Shown: positions 28,306 to 40,444 of the stretch, in pieces
Numbering within the stretch: position 1 is the first letter of the stretch
Layout of the letters: each line of letters begins with the position of its first letter
Source of the DNA: Himantopus leucocephalus
Lineage: Eukaryota; Chordata; Aves; Charadriiformes; Recurvirostridae
Direction: 5' to 3'
NCBI GenBank assembly: GCA_003993805.1
Contig: RSEF01000002.1
Span: 74,586,146-74,650,145 of the forward strand
DNA: 64,000 nucleotides
Notes under the pieces: generated by a model
What the model was told of the DNA's origin: nothing
The model's input: only the letters and a program-made list of their open reading frames with translations
Databases searched by the model: none
Made by a program: the position numbers and the translations under genes

Positions 28306-28679
28306 ATAAGGAAAGAACATTTTATTCAGGTAGTATTATTTATCTCTCCGATATTAGACCTCTAATACAAGCAAGACCATTTGGAAACTTGAAGAAAAAA
28401 ACCCGTCAGCTTTCTTATGTAATTACATTTCACACTGAAATATTTTTATACTTCTGCTCCATAAATCTGTACTGTCAGGTCCATTTATTTTCAGATAATA
28501 TTACAAGTTTGTTTGGTTTTGGGCATGTTTTGTGGGTTTTGTTTTTAAAGTTCTGATGTCTCACTCTTCTTCAGTTGAAACTAACTGGGCTACTCTGCTA
28601 TTTATCTCCAAGAACACCTCCTGTCTTGGAGGTGGCTTTTCATCCAAACTTTTCAAGTAACATATCTGTTTTCCTTTCT

Positions 28680-28793
28680 TAAAAAAAAAAAAAACAAAAC
28701 AAAACAAAAAAACAACAAAAACAAAAACCACCACAAACAACCAAACCCCTTTCAAGTGTGTTTTTTAGTTTTGTTTTGTTTTTTTTTTTTTGT
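28680..28793. repeat. A-rich tract followed by T-rich tract
   Basis: (A)n with CAAAA units at 28680-28746, then GTTTT units and a T run at 28759-28793. Low complexity; the tracts could pair with each other. Confidence 0.7.
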
Positions 28794-28833
28794 TAATGAT
28801 TATTTCTTTTCTACTTCAGTCATTGATCTGCTG

Positions 28834-28877
28834 GAACAATTCAATGTAGGCAATGGCTTTGGTGCCTACATTGTTCC
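28834..28877. repeat. Hairpin-forming inverted repeat
   Basis: GGAACAATTCAATGTAGGCA pairs with TGCCTACATTGTTCC across a 10-base loop: 15 paired bases with a 5-base bulge. Origin unknown; it could be a relic of a small inverted-repeat element. Confidence 0.6.
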
Positions 28878-31024
28878 CAGAGTAACCTGATGGCATATCA
28901 GCTTGGGCCAAGTGTGCAAATCAGAAGAAAAATCAGGTACACAAAGTAACACTGGTAAACACTTGGTCACTTGCACAGACATTATGCAAGCCCTTCTTCT
29001 TTCTATGACCTTTATTTTCTATGGCAGTGAATCCCAACATAACTGACTGCCAAACTATGTTCTAAAAACAATGCACCGTATCCATATCTCCTGAAAAATC
29101 AGTGTATCTCCACTGGGTTTAGTGGAACCTGCAAGTCCTAGTTCCTTCTTATTCAGATTCAAAATATATGATGATAATATGAGAATTATAATATTTTATT
29201 TTACTCATTATTATTTTTATATATTATTTTACTTATTTCTCCATCCTCAGGGTGTTACAATACTTTTAAAGCCCTGTTTGGTACATTTATTCCCCTTCCA
29301 CTGATGACCATAATTTCCCACGCCAGGTATCATTAATGGAAAAAAATATTTCAAGGAGGCTTCATATTGTTGCAGTGTCTAGAGTTGTCCTGTAGTTTGT
29401 TTCTACATTTGTTCTTCCTGAGGAATGTCTCCACCTTCAGAATGAGAAAGGACACTTTAAAATAACAAAGGACCTTTGGGAAGATGAAGGACAGGGCTGA
29501 CCAGTTCAGGCTACATCTCCACAGGGAGAGCAAGGCAATTAGTATCTACAATGCAGCTAGAGAAGGGTCTGGCAGCGAGAGGATCATCTTTAAGAAAGTT
29601 GGGAAGGTTTTTGGTGGAGCACAAACTTGCCCTGAGTGCCAGGGGAAGGCAGCGCTCTCTGTGTGCAGACTGACAGCCAGCAGGCACAGCCCCTGTCAAT
29701 CACTGCAGAGCAAGGAGGGCAGATGGAGACGGTGCCCTGGCAAGGTGAGCCCAGGACAGTGTTACTCCCTGGGTGATCATCAGGACCTTATTGTGTACGT
29801 AGAGCTCCACTTAACCTCAGCTGCCAGGAGTTAACCTATGTACATTGTAATAGCAGGAATTTATTACTTCATTAATGTTTACCTTTGAGATTACTGTTCT
29901 CTAGAAGCAGATCCATGGTTAGCGGTCTGAATTTAGGCTCTGGGATCAGTGTGCTTTATTTCAGGTGCAAAGGATGTGCCCCATAGTAACTAGAAGTGAC
30001 TGGCTCAAAAGTCTTCAACCCTTCTGTTTAACAAAAGAGACTGATGAGTGTGCTCTGCCCTTTGCTTTGCTTCCTCCAAAATACAGGATGAGTCTGTCCC
30101 ATAGCCAAAATAACCCTGGAGACTCAGAACAGCAGTCATAGCATTTGCCTTCCCTCTGTGGCCCTGAATTGCTACAGAAAGCCACCACTGGAATCATACA
30201 GGGCCATCCGACCTGGGGAAAGTAACACAGGATTTCACAGACACAAAAAAAATTAAAAATCTAGAAAGTCACTCCCAGCTAAGATCACTTCAGACCTTAA
30301 CACCCTCCCAACTAAATGCACAAGATATTTCTCTGAGGTTTAATATTTCCACAATTAGTTCTTCCGATGCAAGCACCACAGCACCAGAAGTCTTCTCCAT
30401 CCCATGCAGACAAATCCACAAACCTACCTGTCACGAAATGTGACTTAATTGTGATACTCAGACCTGTATTTGGGAAATGCTCAGACACGGTGGTGAAGGT
30501 GTCTATATGGACAAGCAGACAGGCTGGAGTTAGATTGCAACTGCTGAGGAATTTTAAAACCTGTCTTCCTATTGACTTATCCCATAGGTTGATGTACAAT
30601 AGCTTGAATTTCATGTAGATCATAATGTGGCAGCAGAGCAAACCTGCTGTGAAGTTCCCGGGGTGGTGAGCTGTCTGACTGCAAGTAATACATCCTTGTG
30701 GTTTCTTTCCCCTGAGATTTTAATTAAATTCATCTGCTTAGTTTTCACTGTTGTTCTTTCCTTCACCTCTTCTCTTCCTTACAGGAACCTGAGCAAGCGA
30801 GTTTCTTACCTTATGGATTTGTAAATATGGAAATTAGACGTACATACTTTCTCCCACTTGGAATGCACAAGGGAGGTGTGTGTCAAGTACTGCTTAAATG
30901 TGCCAAGTTTAGCCTAGCTGTGCTCTACTAATTTGCTTTTCTTGTTGCATGTTTCTTCCCTTCCCTGCAAGGGTGCTAGCTGGGGATACATGGAAACTCC
31001 AACAGATTGCAGCAGTGTTTTTAG

Positions 31025-31050
31025 AGAGCTGGGTCATGCCAGTCTGCCCG
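31025..31050 (+). pseudogene. Collagen pseudo-exon (GHA, SLP triplets)
   Basis: TTTTTAG acceptor, then codons reading E-L-GHA-SLP-G before GTAAGG. AGT at 31041 is one base from GGT. It is short, and I call it only because it sits in line with the other collagen exons. Confidence 0.4.
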
Positions 31051-31236
31051 GTAAGGAGAACAGACATCTACCAATTAACGTAGAGCAAGCCTCTAACAGC
31101 ACATGAAGCATTAGGGGTTTGCAAAAATGTATTACTCATTTGCTTAAAAGATTGAGTTTGTTTGAAAATATTAGAGGACTAAGGTGAAAAACAGGTCCCG
31201 CTGGAATCAGTAGTCAGTTCCCTGTTCTTTTTGTAG

Positions 31237-31272
31237 AGCCAGAACGTCATCCTAGATCTCCAGGAGGCAAAG
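31237..31272 (+). pseudogene. Collagen pseudo-exon (PE-RHP-RSP-GGK)
   Basis: TTCTTTTTGTAG acceptor. The triplet register holds for four triplets, with CGT (31245) and AGA (31254) where Gly is expected; both are one base from GGN. The expected GT after AAAG at 31273 is CC, so the donor is lost. Confidence 0.45.
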
Positions 31273-31908
31273 CCTCTCTCCTTATAGCTGCAAATCAAAG
31301 TGCTTCTAATTTCCCTTAGTTTACCTAAGATTACAAACAGGTGTGGTTACTCTGACTGGGACCTGTATTTGAATCAGAGTAAATTTCAGCTCTAGGGCCA
31401 CTGCAAATTAAAGTTTTGGAGAAGAGAGGCTTTTTCTAGTCTCTGAAGGTTTTCCTTTCTTAACTCTTTACAGACACATTAGCTTTTATCAATAGTGATG
31501 CACACTGAGTCGGGGGAAGGATTCGTAAATATCAAAGGCAGTGAAATATTAGTAACCTGCAGCCTATTCACACAAAGACCTTAAACATTTCTGGCCTGAA
31601 GTCTTCACCCCACTGTCCTGTCTCTGTGATGTATGGTGCATTATCATGTTGCAATGATCCATTAGAAGCACTGATGTATAATATCCTTATCCATTAGAAT
31701 AAAAGTTATAGATTCTTTGTAGCTAAGTGACTCTGGAACCATTTCTCCACATGGGACTCATGCAGCATTGTCTCAGCACATTTATGTCCAAGGGAAATCA
31801 GTAGAAGTGAAGACTGATCAAATGTTCTCACAGTCGTGTCTTACCCTCCAGAAACATTTGCGTGCTCTTCATCCAAGGGATGAAAGTGGAGGGCGTCTAG
31901 GTACTGTA

Positions 31909-32305
31909 GGGAAACTGAAACATCTCACATATGAGGAAAGGCTGAGAGAGCTGGGACCGTTGAGGCCAGAGAAGAGAAGGTTCAGGGGAATCTCATCAAT
32001 TTGTACAAATATCTGAAGACAGAGCCAGGCTTCTTTCAGTGATGCCCAGTGACAGGACTAGAGGCAATGGACACAAACTGAAACACAGGAGGTTCTGTCT
32101 GAACACATGGAAACACTCCTTAATGGTGAGGGTGACCAAGCACTGGCACAGGTTGCTCAGAGAGGTTGTGGAGTCTATTCTTGGAGATACTCAAAACCAC
32201 ATCCAGGTATGGTGCTAGGCAGCCACCTCTAGGTGGCCCTGCTTGAATAGAGGGGTTGGACCAGATGACCTCCAGAGGTCCCTTCCAAACTCAACCATTC
32301 TGTGA
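31909..32305 (+). mobile_element. CR1 LINE, 3' end fragment
   Basis: Contains CATATGAGGAAAGGCTGAGA, CAGTGACAGGACTAGAGGCA, AGCACTGGCACAGGTTGCTC and GGTTGGACCAGATGACCTCC, ending AACTCAACCATTCTGTGA. It lies within an intron of the collagen relic. Confidence 0.9.
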
Positions 32306-33784
32306 CCACAGGGAGGACAACCATGTAGTCACACCTAGGAACAGCAAATAATACTTATCCATCAGATGCTTAGAAATGAAATAGTTTTTCCTCATGCTCT
32401 AACTTTATTTCCACTACAAAACCTGTTTCTTGCATTTGAACTGCAACTAGCAAAAAGTGATAGGGTGTGTTAGTAATATGAAATGTATGAAGTGCCAAGA
32501 ATTGCTATGAGAAACAGAAATTACAAGAAATCAGGAATTGCAGTGTGAATTACATCTTTGCCACTGCTGCCCACTTCTCCTGACACACCCCAACGAGTCA
32601 CTCTGACACCTGCATTGGTTTTTATCTGGACAGCTTTTCACCCAAAATGCATTCCCTGCTTAAGTAGCAAATGCTTTCTTTATCAGACTATAATCCTTAT
32701 CTTCTGGCTGGTAGTTCTAAAAAGGAAAGTCTGGTAACTTGGCACATCCAGTACTACACTCAATGAAACACGTTATGGTTTAAGATAGATGCTTTCTTTT
32801 CCTATTTATTTCCCTCCCCAACAACCTGCTTTTAGACTAGCCTAATACGTGCCTATACATCAAAACATAAGGCATATAGTACATATGAGTTATTGCAGAG
32901 CGTATTACCATTGGGCACCAAGTGCACCTTTTACAGAAGCACTTTCATCCCTTCTCCATCTGTCAGGACTACTCATGGTACCAGAACGCCAGCCTGAAAA
33001 TGATTTCATCTTATCTGTGATGTTCCAGAGTTACCAATTAGTACTTGCTTTATATTTGACTGGTTGACTGAGACCCAGTAGGGTCTGAAAGATCCTCTGG
33101 CTACTCAGGAACTATGGTAAATGATCAAAAACTTTAAACAACACACATAATTACAATCCATGTAGTTTCAAAACATATACCAGTTGCTGTGTTCTTTTGT
33201 TCTCTTCATTAACTCTTATCTTTTTTCATTATCAGATGCCAGGTACCAGGGATTAGGCAAATCGGTTAGCGGGACTTCAACAGCTTTGATTTTGTGCGGT
33301 TCCAAAAAGAGAGGCGCTTTACCACACAGTGCATGGGTTTGAAACAATGCCACTTCTTACTTGCATTTAAAAAAAAAAAAAAAAATCACATTAATAACTG
33401 TTGGGTTTTCTGAAGAAAGAGGTAAAGTTGGTTCTCAAGGTGTGGAAGCCAATATTTTATACTGCTTCATACCCCACCTTTAATAACAAGCTTTACTTAT
33501 TTTATTAGTACATAACCACATCACCCTTGTTTACCTGACTTCTATACTTGCAAATTCCCATCCTATATTTAGATTGCAATATTTCCCAGTCAAAGACAAT
33601 CTTTTGTTAGTTGTTTTGATGAAGCCAGGCAGCGCAGGGCTGTCGTCATTCATTTAGCTTTTCCAAAGTTAGTTTTGATGAATTCATACTCAGTAAGGAG
33701 TAACATCTAACTTTTTGTATTGTGATGCTGAGAAATGAAGACACAATTGTGTCTATTTTTAACTGGCTGAATTCTCCATCGCAG

Positions 33785-33812
33785 GGAGATCCTAGTTTGC
33801 CAGGTCTGCAGG
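33785..33812 (+). pseudogene. Collagen pseudo-exon (GDP-SLP-GLQ)
   Basis: CATCGCAG acceptor followed by GGA GAT CCT AGT TTG CCA GGT CTG CAG, then G|GTAAAT. It is 27 or 28 bp depending on the donor base; 27 bp would be a standard collagen exon size. One Gly is replaced by Ser (AGT). Confidence 0.6.
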
Positions 33813-33930
33813 GTAAATCTAATTAATACTTTGCATTTTTATATTGTTTGCTGGAAGCAGCTAGGTAAGAGTCAATGTAAGCATACTGCTCATTCACACC
33901 CCAATAGTAGTAGCTGGTTTTGCATTCCAG

Positions 33931-33958
33931 GATGGTATTGCTAGGAGTGAGGGAGATG
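33931..33958 (+). pseudogene. Collagen pseudo-exon (GIA-RSE-GD)
   Basis: GCATTCCAG acceptor, then D-GIA-RSE-GD-G with AGG at 33943 in a Gly position, before GTTGCT. The donor is weak. Confidence 0.45.
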
Positions 33959-34721
33959 GTTGCTCATGTGCTAGAGAGAAGGTATGAAGAAGTATCAGCC
34001 TAATTACAATCCGCATTTATGAGATTTGGTCTTGTTGCTGCGTTCATAAGAAACAGAGACCCAAAAAAAAATGAGTATTCTCAATAGTAACATTTCACTG
34101 CAAGTAGACATTTAATCATGATACCTTTTGGCAATGTTATCCTTAAGACAAATTTTAGTTCAAACATCAGTGTGTCTTCTCTGTGCAAATGACATTCTTC
34201 ATGTTTACCAGCTCCCACAGATTTAATGCACTGAGACACACCACTGCCCATGAAGTAGCTACAATGGCCACTGGGGCCCACCGCAGCTCCTAGATATTCT
34301 CTTTAGGTGTGATTTAACAGTAAGCAAAAGCCAATCCTAAATCCTCACCATTCCTGAGCAGCTATACCTTTTCTATACTTTCTTTTCCTTTTTTTTTTTT
34401 AAATGCATTGGTTTCCAGCTGTATTTGTTCTCTGCTCAGGCTATATAAGAAAAGTCAGCAAAAGCAGGAGGAACGCAGGATTCCACTTTCGATCACAGCC
34501 CACACATAGAGCAGCATAATTTGCCTGTGAAACTACATCCTCAGACAATCTCAGAGAGCATGCAGAGTACATTGGCTGAAAAACACCACTTTGCTCAGAG
34601 ACATCAAGTACCCGAGAGCACTGGCTAAAGCCAGAAACTTTGGCCTGGATTTACAGCAAGACTTTCACAAGAAATGGACTAAAATAATACAACACTGTTC
34701 TGAGTTTGTATTTTGTACCAG

Positions 34722-34775
34722 GGTCCTAGAATAACACTGAGAAAACAACGATCTCCGGGAATTGATGGACCCAAG
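34722..34775 (+). pseudogene. Collagen pseudo-exon, 54 bp
   Basis: Exactly 54 bp between TACCAG and GTAATT. Gly is expected at codons 1, 4, 7, 10, 13 and 16, and the codons are GGT, ATA, AGA, CGA, GGA and GGA. Two of the three losses are single-step changes from GGA. It keeps length, phase and splice sites but has lost half its glycines. Confidence 0.7.
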
Positions 34776-35223
34776 GTAATTGGTTGATGGCATCACTGCA
34801 GACCAGCCTAGTGAATTCAGCTAGGTGTAAATACAGTTAACTTCAAACAGCCTTTTAAAGGAAGAGAAAGAAGAAAAAAAAAAATCTCAAAAAACAGCTC
34901 AAGATGAAGCTAAGATTTGGCAGGAGGATTCATGTCGGCATGTGTATAAACGGGAACAAGAACTGACAGTACATCTTATATTGACTGTCCAAATCTTTGG
35001 GACAGGTATGTTAATACGCCAAATCTCCAGCTTTGTTGTTCTCCAGAGAAGAGCAGTCACTTGTATAGGATTAAGGAGCAAAAGGAAAATAATTCTTTAG
35101 TGGTGGCACAAACCTGGGAACAAGGAGGAAGAACAGGAAGAGCTGCATACAAGGTCTTCTCTTGGGTCACTGGGGTTCTTTGATGATGTGGCACAATCCT
35201 TTGCTTGGACCTGTGCCTTCAAA

Positions 35224-35429
35224 TTAGGGACTCAGCCTGGCAAGGACTGTAAATTGTTTCTGGACATATTGAGCATGGAAAGAAGCAGACTGAAGTTTCA
35301 AGTCACTGTCCAAGGCTAGGAATGGNTTAGGGACTCAGCCTGGCAAGGACTGTAAATTGTTTCTGGACATCATTGAGCATGGAAAGAAGCAGACTGAAGT
35401 TTCAAGTCAATGTCCAAGGCTAGGAATGT
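35224..35429. repeat. Near-identical 102-bp direct repeat across a single N
   Basis: 35224-35325 and 35327-35429 start TTAGGGACTCAGCCTGGCAA and differ by one indel and about two substitutions. They sit on either side of the lone N at 35326. This looks like overlapping contig ends that were not merged, or two haplotypes, rather than a true tandem repeat. Confidence 0.85.
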
Positions 35430-35958
35430 GGGTGATGCATACTGCATTGAGGGGCCTTCTAGAGAAGCAGATTTTCTCCATACAACAGCTGTCCAGGTGT
35501 AGCACGCTATCTGCACTGCCCAGCTCTGGCTACTCCAGCCCTTTCCCTAGGGGTGGCTAATCTGACGTAGTCCATGCAGCGAGAGGGACGCACATCCCTA
35601 GAGGCGCACAAAGCAGCACATCCCTATGTCCTGTGTTCTGCGGTTTGATGAAGTTTTGAAAGTACCAGACATCAGTTTTGCTAAGCTTGGTGTCACTGAC
35701 TGGCATGTGGCTTCAGATGAATCTAGAGTAAAACAGGGCAAGGAGAGAGGCACCTGAGCCCAATTTGAACTGAACTTGTCCTATTCTTTTATCATATTAA
35801 ATCTGGTATCATTTTGAGAACGCATCATGGCACAGAATTTGTAATGAACTGTCAGAGGGCTGCGTGTGGAGGCTAAAGGAGTACAAGTAATTAGTACAAT
35901 AATTTAGTGAGGAATAAAATATGGTGTTGGAATAACAGCTCTCCAGTCTTCAACCCAG

Positions 35959-36003
35959 GGTCTTACTGGTGTTAATGGACCCAGCTGTCTACCTGGAGAG
36001 ATG
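35959..36003 (+). pseudogene. Collagen pseudo-exon, 45 bp
   Basis: Exactly 45 bp between CAACCCAG and GTAAGC: GLT-GVN-GPS-CLP-GEM. TGT at 35986 is Gly to Cys by one base. Splice sites are intact. Confidence 0.72.
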
Positions 36004-37675
36004 GTAAGCCTACAGCAGGACAAACCATGAGTTGTGCCTCCATCGATGCTAAGAATGGACATCCCAAACATGCAAATTCTTCACGTGTTCATGGTCAAAC
36101 AAGTTCACAGAAATCTTGCAGAACTAAGTCACAGCAGGTTTAGGTGCTATAGCCCTACTATATACAGAACTACTATTTGCTTTGGTATGTGCTCACTTAA
36201 GTAGTGATTAATGAAACCAGTAGGTTCATTAGCAATGAGGCAGGGCTTATCCCAGTGCTGGTGCTCCCAAGAGGCGCAGACAGGCCCTATACATCCTAGC
36301 CCCCCCCCAATAAAAATGCTTTTACGGGGACCAGGTTGCTATTCCTACTCGCTCATGGAAATACCTTTCCCCAGAATGAGCCCTCCTGACTCCAGCAGGA
36401 CTGANCAAAAAACTGAAAAAAAAAAAAAAAACCCCAACAGGCTTAAGGAAGGATTCTGTGACTTTCAGCAGGCTTAACTGAAAGACTAGGACTACCAAGA
36501 GCTATTTACTCTTTAATGTTTCTATTTCTGCACAAATTACTTAAGGAGGACAGAAAGCACTTGGGCAATCTCCCTTCATTGGCCAAAGGACAGGATTCAA
36601 ATATACAGCTACACAGGAGACAGACACACTGTAGCCTTGAGGAGGTTTTATTCATTACTGTAAAAACTGAAGAAAATAATTACTATTCAGAGTGATCCGT
36701 CCTGACTGTGGTCTTTGCAAAACACCCATTCTGAGATTCAAGACTGATAAAAGCTTATCAAAGGTGATTTTCTGATGCTTGTTATTCAAAAGATCACAAT
36801 CTTTTTGATGTTCTACCCTGCATACCACACAAAGTTTCAGGCAATTCAATTACAGCACCATTCCTTTAATTTTGCTTTACCTAAGGTTATACAGGAGGTA
36901 TGGGAGAGACTAGAGAAAGTGAGTGTGTGATATAAAATAAGGTCTATTTTGAGTTTGGTCCTATGTCATTTATATCAATGGTGCCAGAAATTTCTGTAAA
37001 AGCAAATGTAGTTTTTAAAAACTGCTTTTTTGGGAATCCATAATGAAAAAAGATTTACCCTGTTTTTTCCCTTTTAGGAAATTGCCAGCATCCTTGCTGT
37101 GAAACAGCACCTTATTCTTACTCCTGGAAGGACTACACCACAATACTTTGGCTTCAGTGCATAATATTGTGCAAAAAATGCCATTTCCCTGGTTTGTTGA
37201 AAGACTAGCAGGATTTTCTCTTGTGGGGGGTGAGCTGGAGAATGGAAAGGAAAAAACTGTTCCATACGTTGTTCAGTTGGCCTAAAATCAAAGTCATTCT
37301 CTTGTGCCTGAAGATGGCTAACTAAAAGCATGTAAGTGGGACATGATGTGTAAGCTTCCAGCTTTGAAGCAGTTCATGTTCTATGTTGGAAGTAATTTTC
37401 TAGTGATATCAAAGCAGATTATCGCAGAGCATTAAATTCTTTTAGATATACAGACAAACCCAAAAAGATCCTCTGCAACAAAAAAATATTGAGCAAGATG
37501 AGGAGCTTTATTTGAAGTGCTTTGTTATTTCCAAGGTGATGAAATGTATGTGGGATCTCAGGAGTGGATGGCAGTCCAGGAAATCATGTGAGTTAGGGTT
37601 CACTTCAAAATGCTCGTAAAGCCTGTTTTCAGGCACAAAGAGCATACCCTGACAAAGATTTCTTTGTTTCCTCTG

Positions 37676-37729
37676 GGTCCCTTGAGGATTGTAGGGCCAG
37701 GGGGCAACACAGGATCCCTGGGACCAAAA
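37676..37729 (+). pseudogene. Collagen pseudo-exon, 54 bp, splice sites lost
   Basis: Eighteen codons GPL-RIV-GPG-GNT-GSL-GPK with one Gly to Arg (AGG at 37685). The base pair before the exon is TG rather than AG, and GA replaces the donor GT. The preceding tract TTTCTTTGTTTCCTCT still looks like an acceptor polypyrimidine tract. Confidence 0.65.
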
Positions 37730-38994
37730 GACAATACAGTGCGGCTGGCACGTGAAATCAGTTTTAGCACTCGCACTAACTGGGACGCAGAACAAAATGA
37801 AACAAAACCATAGCAGAAAGTAACATCTTCCAGGGCTTTACCTTCCAACAGTACATGACTGACTTTACAGCTGAAAGCCCTGCCAAAGTCTAAGAGTGGC
37901 TAAAGAACTCCAGATGATTCCTACAGCCTAATTTTTACTATGATTACACCAAGAGGCCTGCCACATAATCCAATAATATCCTTGGCTAATGCTGCTGCCT
38001 TCTAAGCTTCTCCTTTCCTGTTAGTCAGGGCTGCGGTAAAAATGAGCTAGAAAAAGAGATGTTATCCTTCCTCCAGCACTGAAAAAAATAAATAGAAGCA
38101 GTTCCATAAGCCATGATGAGTCCAGCTTAATAACTCTCTTAAGATTCACCTTAACTGCATAGTTAGCTTGGGTCGAAGCCTATTACCATTAACTGTCCTT
38201 TTCCAGAAGTGAATGATCCCAGATATTTTCAACTGCCTTGGCAGGAGCTAAGGGTGAACAAGGTCAAGGATGCAGCAAGACCAGGCTTCATTGTGCTACA
38301 CAGCACAATCCACTTCTTCAGTGGTGGAGCTTGGGTACCAGTTTTAGGACCCAATGTGGTACAAATACATAAGTGGCAGTGCGTGCCTGTCCATGTGCCA
38401 GCACAGTAGGAAGCGGTGATTTTTGTTTTTATCTTTAACTGCTTCAAATGCCATTTGCAGGCTGCTGCAAAGCCTGAGCAGGAAAGACAGCAGTCTGGGG
38501 AGGGAAGCTGGTGGATGGCAGGAGGATGCCATGGTGCTAAGGTCTAACTGCACCATCTCAGGCAAACAAACAACTACAGTCTTCTTGTGAATGATGTGGC
38601 TATCTAGGCTGCAGCTGGGACTACAGGAAGCATCACCTCCCTGCTACAAGCAGAGTCCTACGGATCCCTGAGATCAGGCTGACCAGTTCAGGCTATGTCT
38701 CCATAGGAAGAGCAAGGCAATTAGTATCTACAATACAGTTGGAGAAGGGTCTGGCAGCTGGTTTATTAGAATCCAGTTTTCCCAGCAGAGTGATGGACTT
38801 AACACAAGTCTGCCTCAGATTTGACACTAATCAGAGTCTTTACTGGCAGCTTCTGCAAAGCGGCCAGCAGTGAAGATCATTTCAAAGCTCTGCTGGTCTC
38901 TCCAGGTTTTAATTCAGCTGCTCCACAAGCGAGGGGCAGAGAACAGGCTGTAGAGAGAGGACTTCAAGTTCTCTTGGGGTTCAAGTTAAGCCAG

Positions 38995-39226
38995 GCGAGG
39001 TTTAGGTTGGATATTAGGAAAAAATTTTCCACTGAAGGGGTTATCCAACATTGGAATAGGCTGCCCAGGGAGGTGGTGGATTCACCATCCCTGGAGGTGT
39101 TTAAAAAGAGGGTAGGCAAGGTACTTTGGGACTTGGTTTAGAAGTGGTTTTGTCAGGTTACGATAATGGTTGTACTTGATGATCTTAAAGGTCCCTTCCA
39201 ACCTTAACAATTCTATGATTCTATGA
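38995..39226 (+). mobile_element. CR1 LINE, 3' end fragment
   Basis: Contains GGTTGGATATTAGGAAAAAA, CATTGGAATAGGCTGCCCAG and TGGAGGTGTTTAAAAAGAGG, ending in the ATTCTATGATTCTATGA tail. It lies within an intron of the collagen relic. Confidence 0.9.
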
Positions 39227-40076
39227 CTTCCAACTCCCATCTCCAGCCTGGGCTGACACTGCCCAGGTAGGTCACACCTCCTTTCCACACTCCTCCAGGC
39301 ATGTCACAGCTACTTGGGGGCTCTCAGACTGCCTAAGACTCTGTTTGGCTGCATGGGGAGTAATGCTGAGATTGTGACAAGGTAGAGGAGTCAGAGCACC
39401 ATGAAATGGGGCACCTATGAGATCTGCAGCTGGAAGGGTGACCGCCACAGTACTGGTTCGGTAAAAGACAGGGAATGCTCACTGCAACAACAGTACCTCT
39501 GCACTGTTGATCTACCCATCGCTATTTATAATTTGCAGTCTTTGAAGGAAAGGGGATTAGCTGGGACACACCTACCCATGCATGGTTGCCGAGAGTCAGC
39601 ACAAACAAGAAGGGCAGCTGCTTGCCAGCATTTGCCACTGGTTATTCATCATTCCTTGCATTCGAGCAGCCATGAACAAGCACAAGGCAGCACGAGCAGT
39701 TCCCCCTTCCCTTATGCAACTATGACATTGGTCTGATAAAAAGCCTTTCTCTACAGCCTTGCCCAAGTCAGGTGTGTTAGCACATGGCTTCAGTGACTGT
39801 TCTCCATATACAGTGGGTCAAATTGAGAAATACACAGACTAACCCATGAGCTACATACCACACATTCAAACTGATTTATTAGGAACCCCTTTGGGGGATA
39901 TTCAGCTAGAATCAACAATATTTTGGTCACATTTCAGCCTATATTTTCCTCCTAGGGTCCAGGTGTACAATCTTTGTCACAGCACAGTCAAAGTTTGGAT
40001 AGCCAAGTATGCAGCACACGATCCACACGTGCCGGTGCCTGTCCCCCTACCAAAGTGACACTAACCAGTCCCCTAG

Positions 40077-40111
40077 GGCCTCCCAGGATGGCAGGGCCGC
40101 CTGGGAAAAAG
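40077..40111 (+). pseudogene. Collagen pseudo-exon, 35 bp
   Basis: CCCCTAG acceptor, start in phase 1 (G|GG), triplets GPP-RMA-GPP-GKK, donor GTAAGA. AGG at 40085 replaces Gly. The 35-bp, phase 1 to 0 layout is the same as the isolated minus-strand exon at 13591-13625. Confidence 0.65.
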
Positions 40112-40290
40112 GTAAGAGCTGTGCCAGCACAATGCAGCATCGACCAAAACACAGTCCTGGCTCCAGTGACAGCTCTGTCACAGGGACCAGAGCTCAACCC
40201 AGAACAGCAATAGCCTGTGCTGACTCCCCATGAGCTATCATGGCCTATCACAACATAGCATAGCAAGTACTCTCACTTCCACATCACACA

Positions 40291-40330
40291 CAGGTCCCTT
40301 CCAACCTAGACAATCCTATGATTCTATCAT
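40291..40330 (+). mobile_element. CR1 LINE, terminal 40 bp
   Basis: CAGGTCCCTTCCAACCTAGA followed by CAATCCTATGATTCTATC is the extreme CR1 3' end. It abuts the presumed 3' side of the R2 copy. Confidence 0.75.
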
Positions 40331-40444
40331 AGAGTCCCTTTTCATCCCTACATCCTCTCAGGTCTGTCCCACCTCTCTCCTTCACTCCTCATTGGGGTCC
40401 GGCTTAGGAAAGAAAAAAGGAAAAGTCAATTAATTTACAGTCAC

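Larger units (their letters stand above)
28306..31024. other. Between split open frame and collagen relic
   Basis: Contains the A/T-rich tract, the hairpin and one copy of the dispersed repeat. A strong acceptor-like site (CTCTTCCTTACAG at about 30773-30785) precedes a short open stretch, but no matching donor or family was found. Confidence 0.5.
29493..38758 (+). repeat. Dispersed repeat of about 82 bp, two copies
   Basis: Copies at 29493-29577 and 38677-38758 share GGCTGACCAGTTCAGGCT and GAGCAAGGCAATTAGTATCT, with about seven differences over about 82 bases (about 91% identity by eye). They are not part of a CR1 3' end that I recognise. The sequences diverge abruptly after GGTCTGGCAGC. Family unknown. 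Confidence 0.7.

Noticed and set aside
33236..33264. Possible collagen pseudo-exon after TTTTTTCATTATCAG
   Set aside because: The Gly-X-Y register holds for only one or two triplets and includes a stop.
39957..40008. Possible extra collagen exon (GPG-VQS-LSQ...) after a TTTTCCTCCTAG acceptor
   Set aside because: Five of six expected glycines are missing and the donor is poor. Not enough to call.
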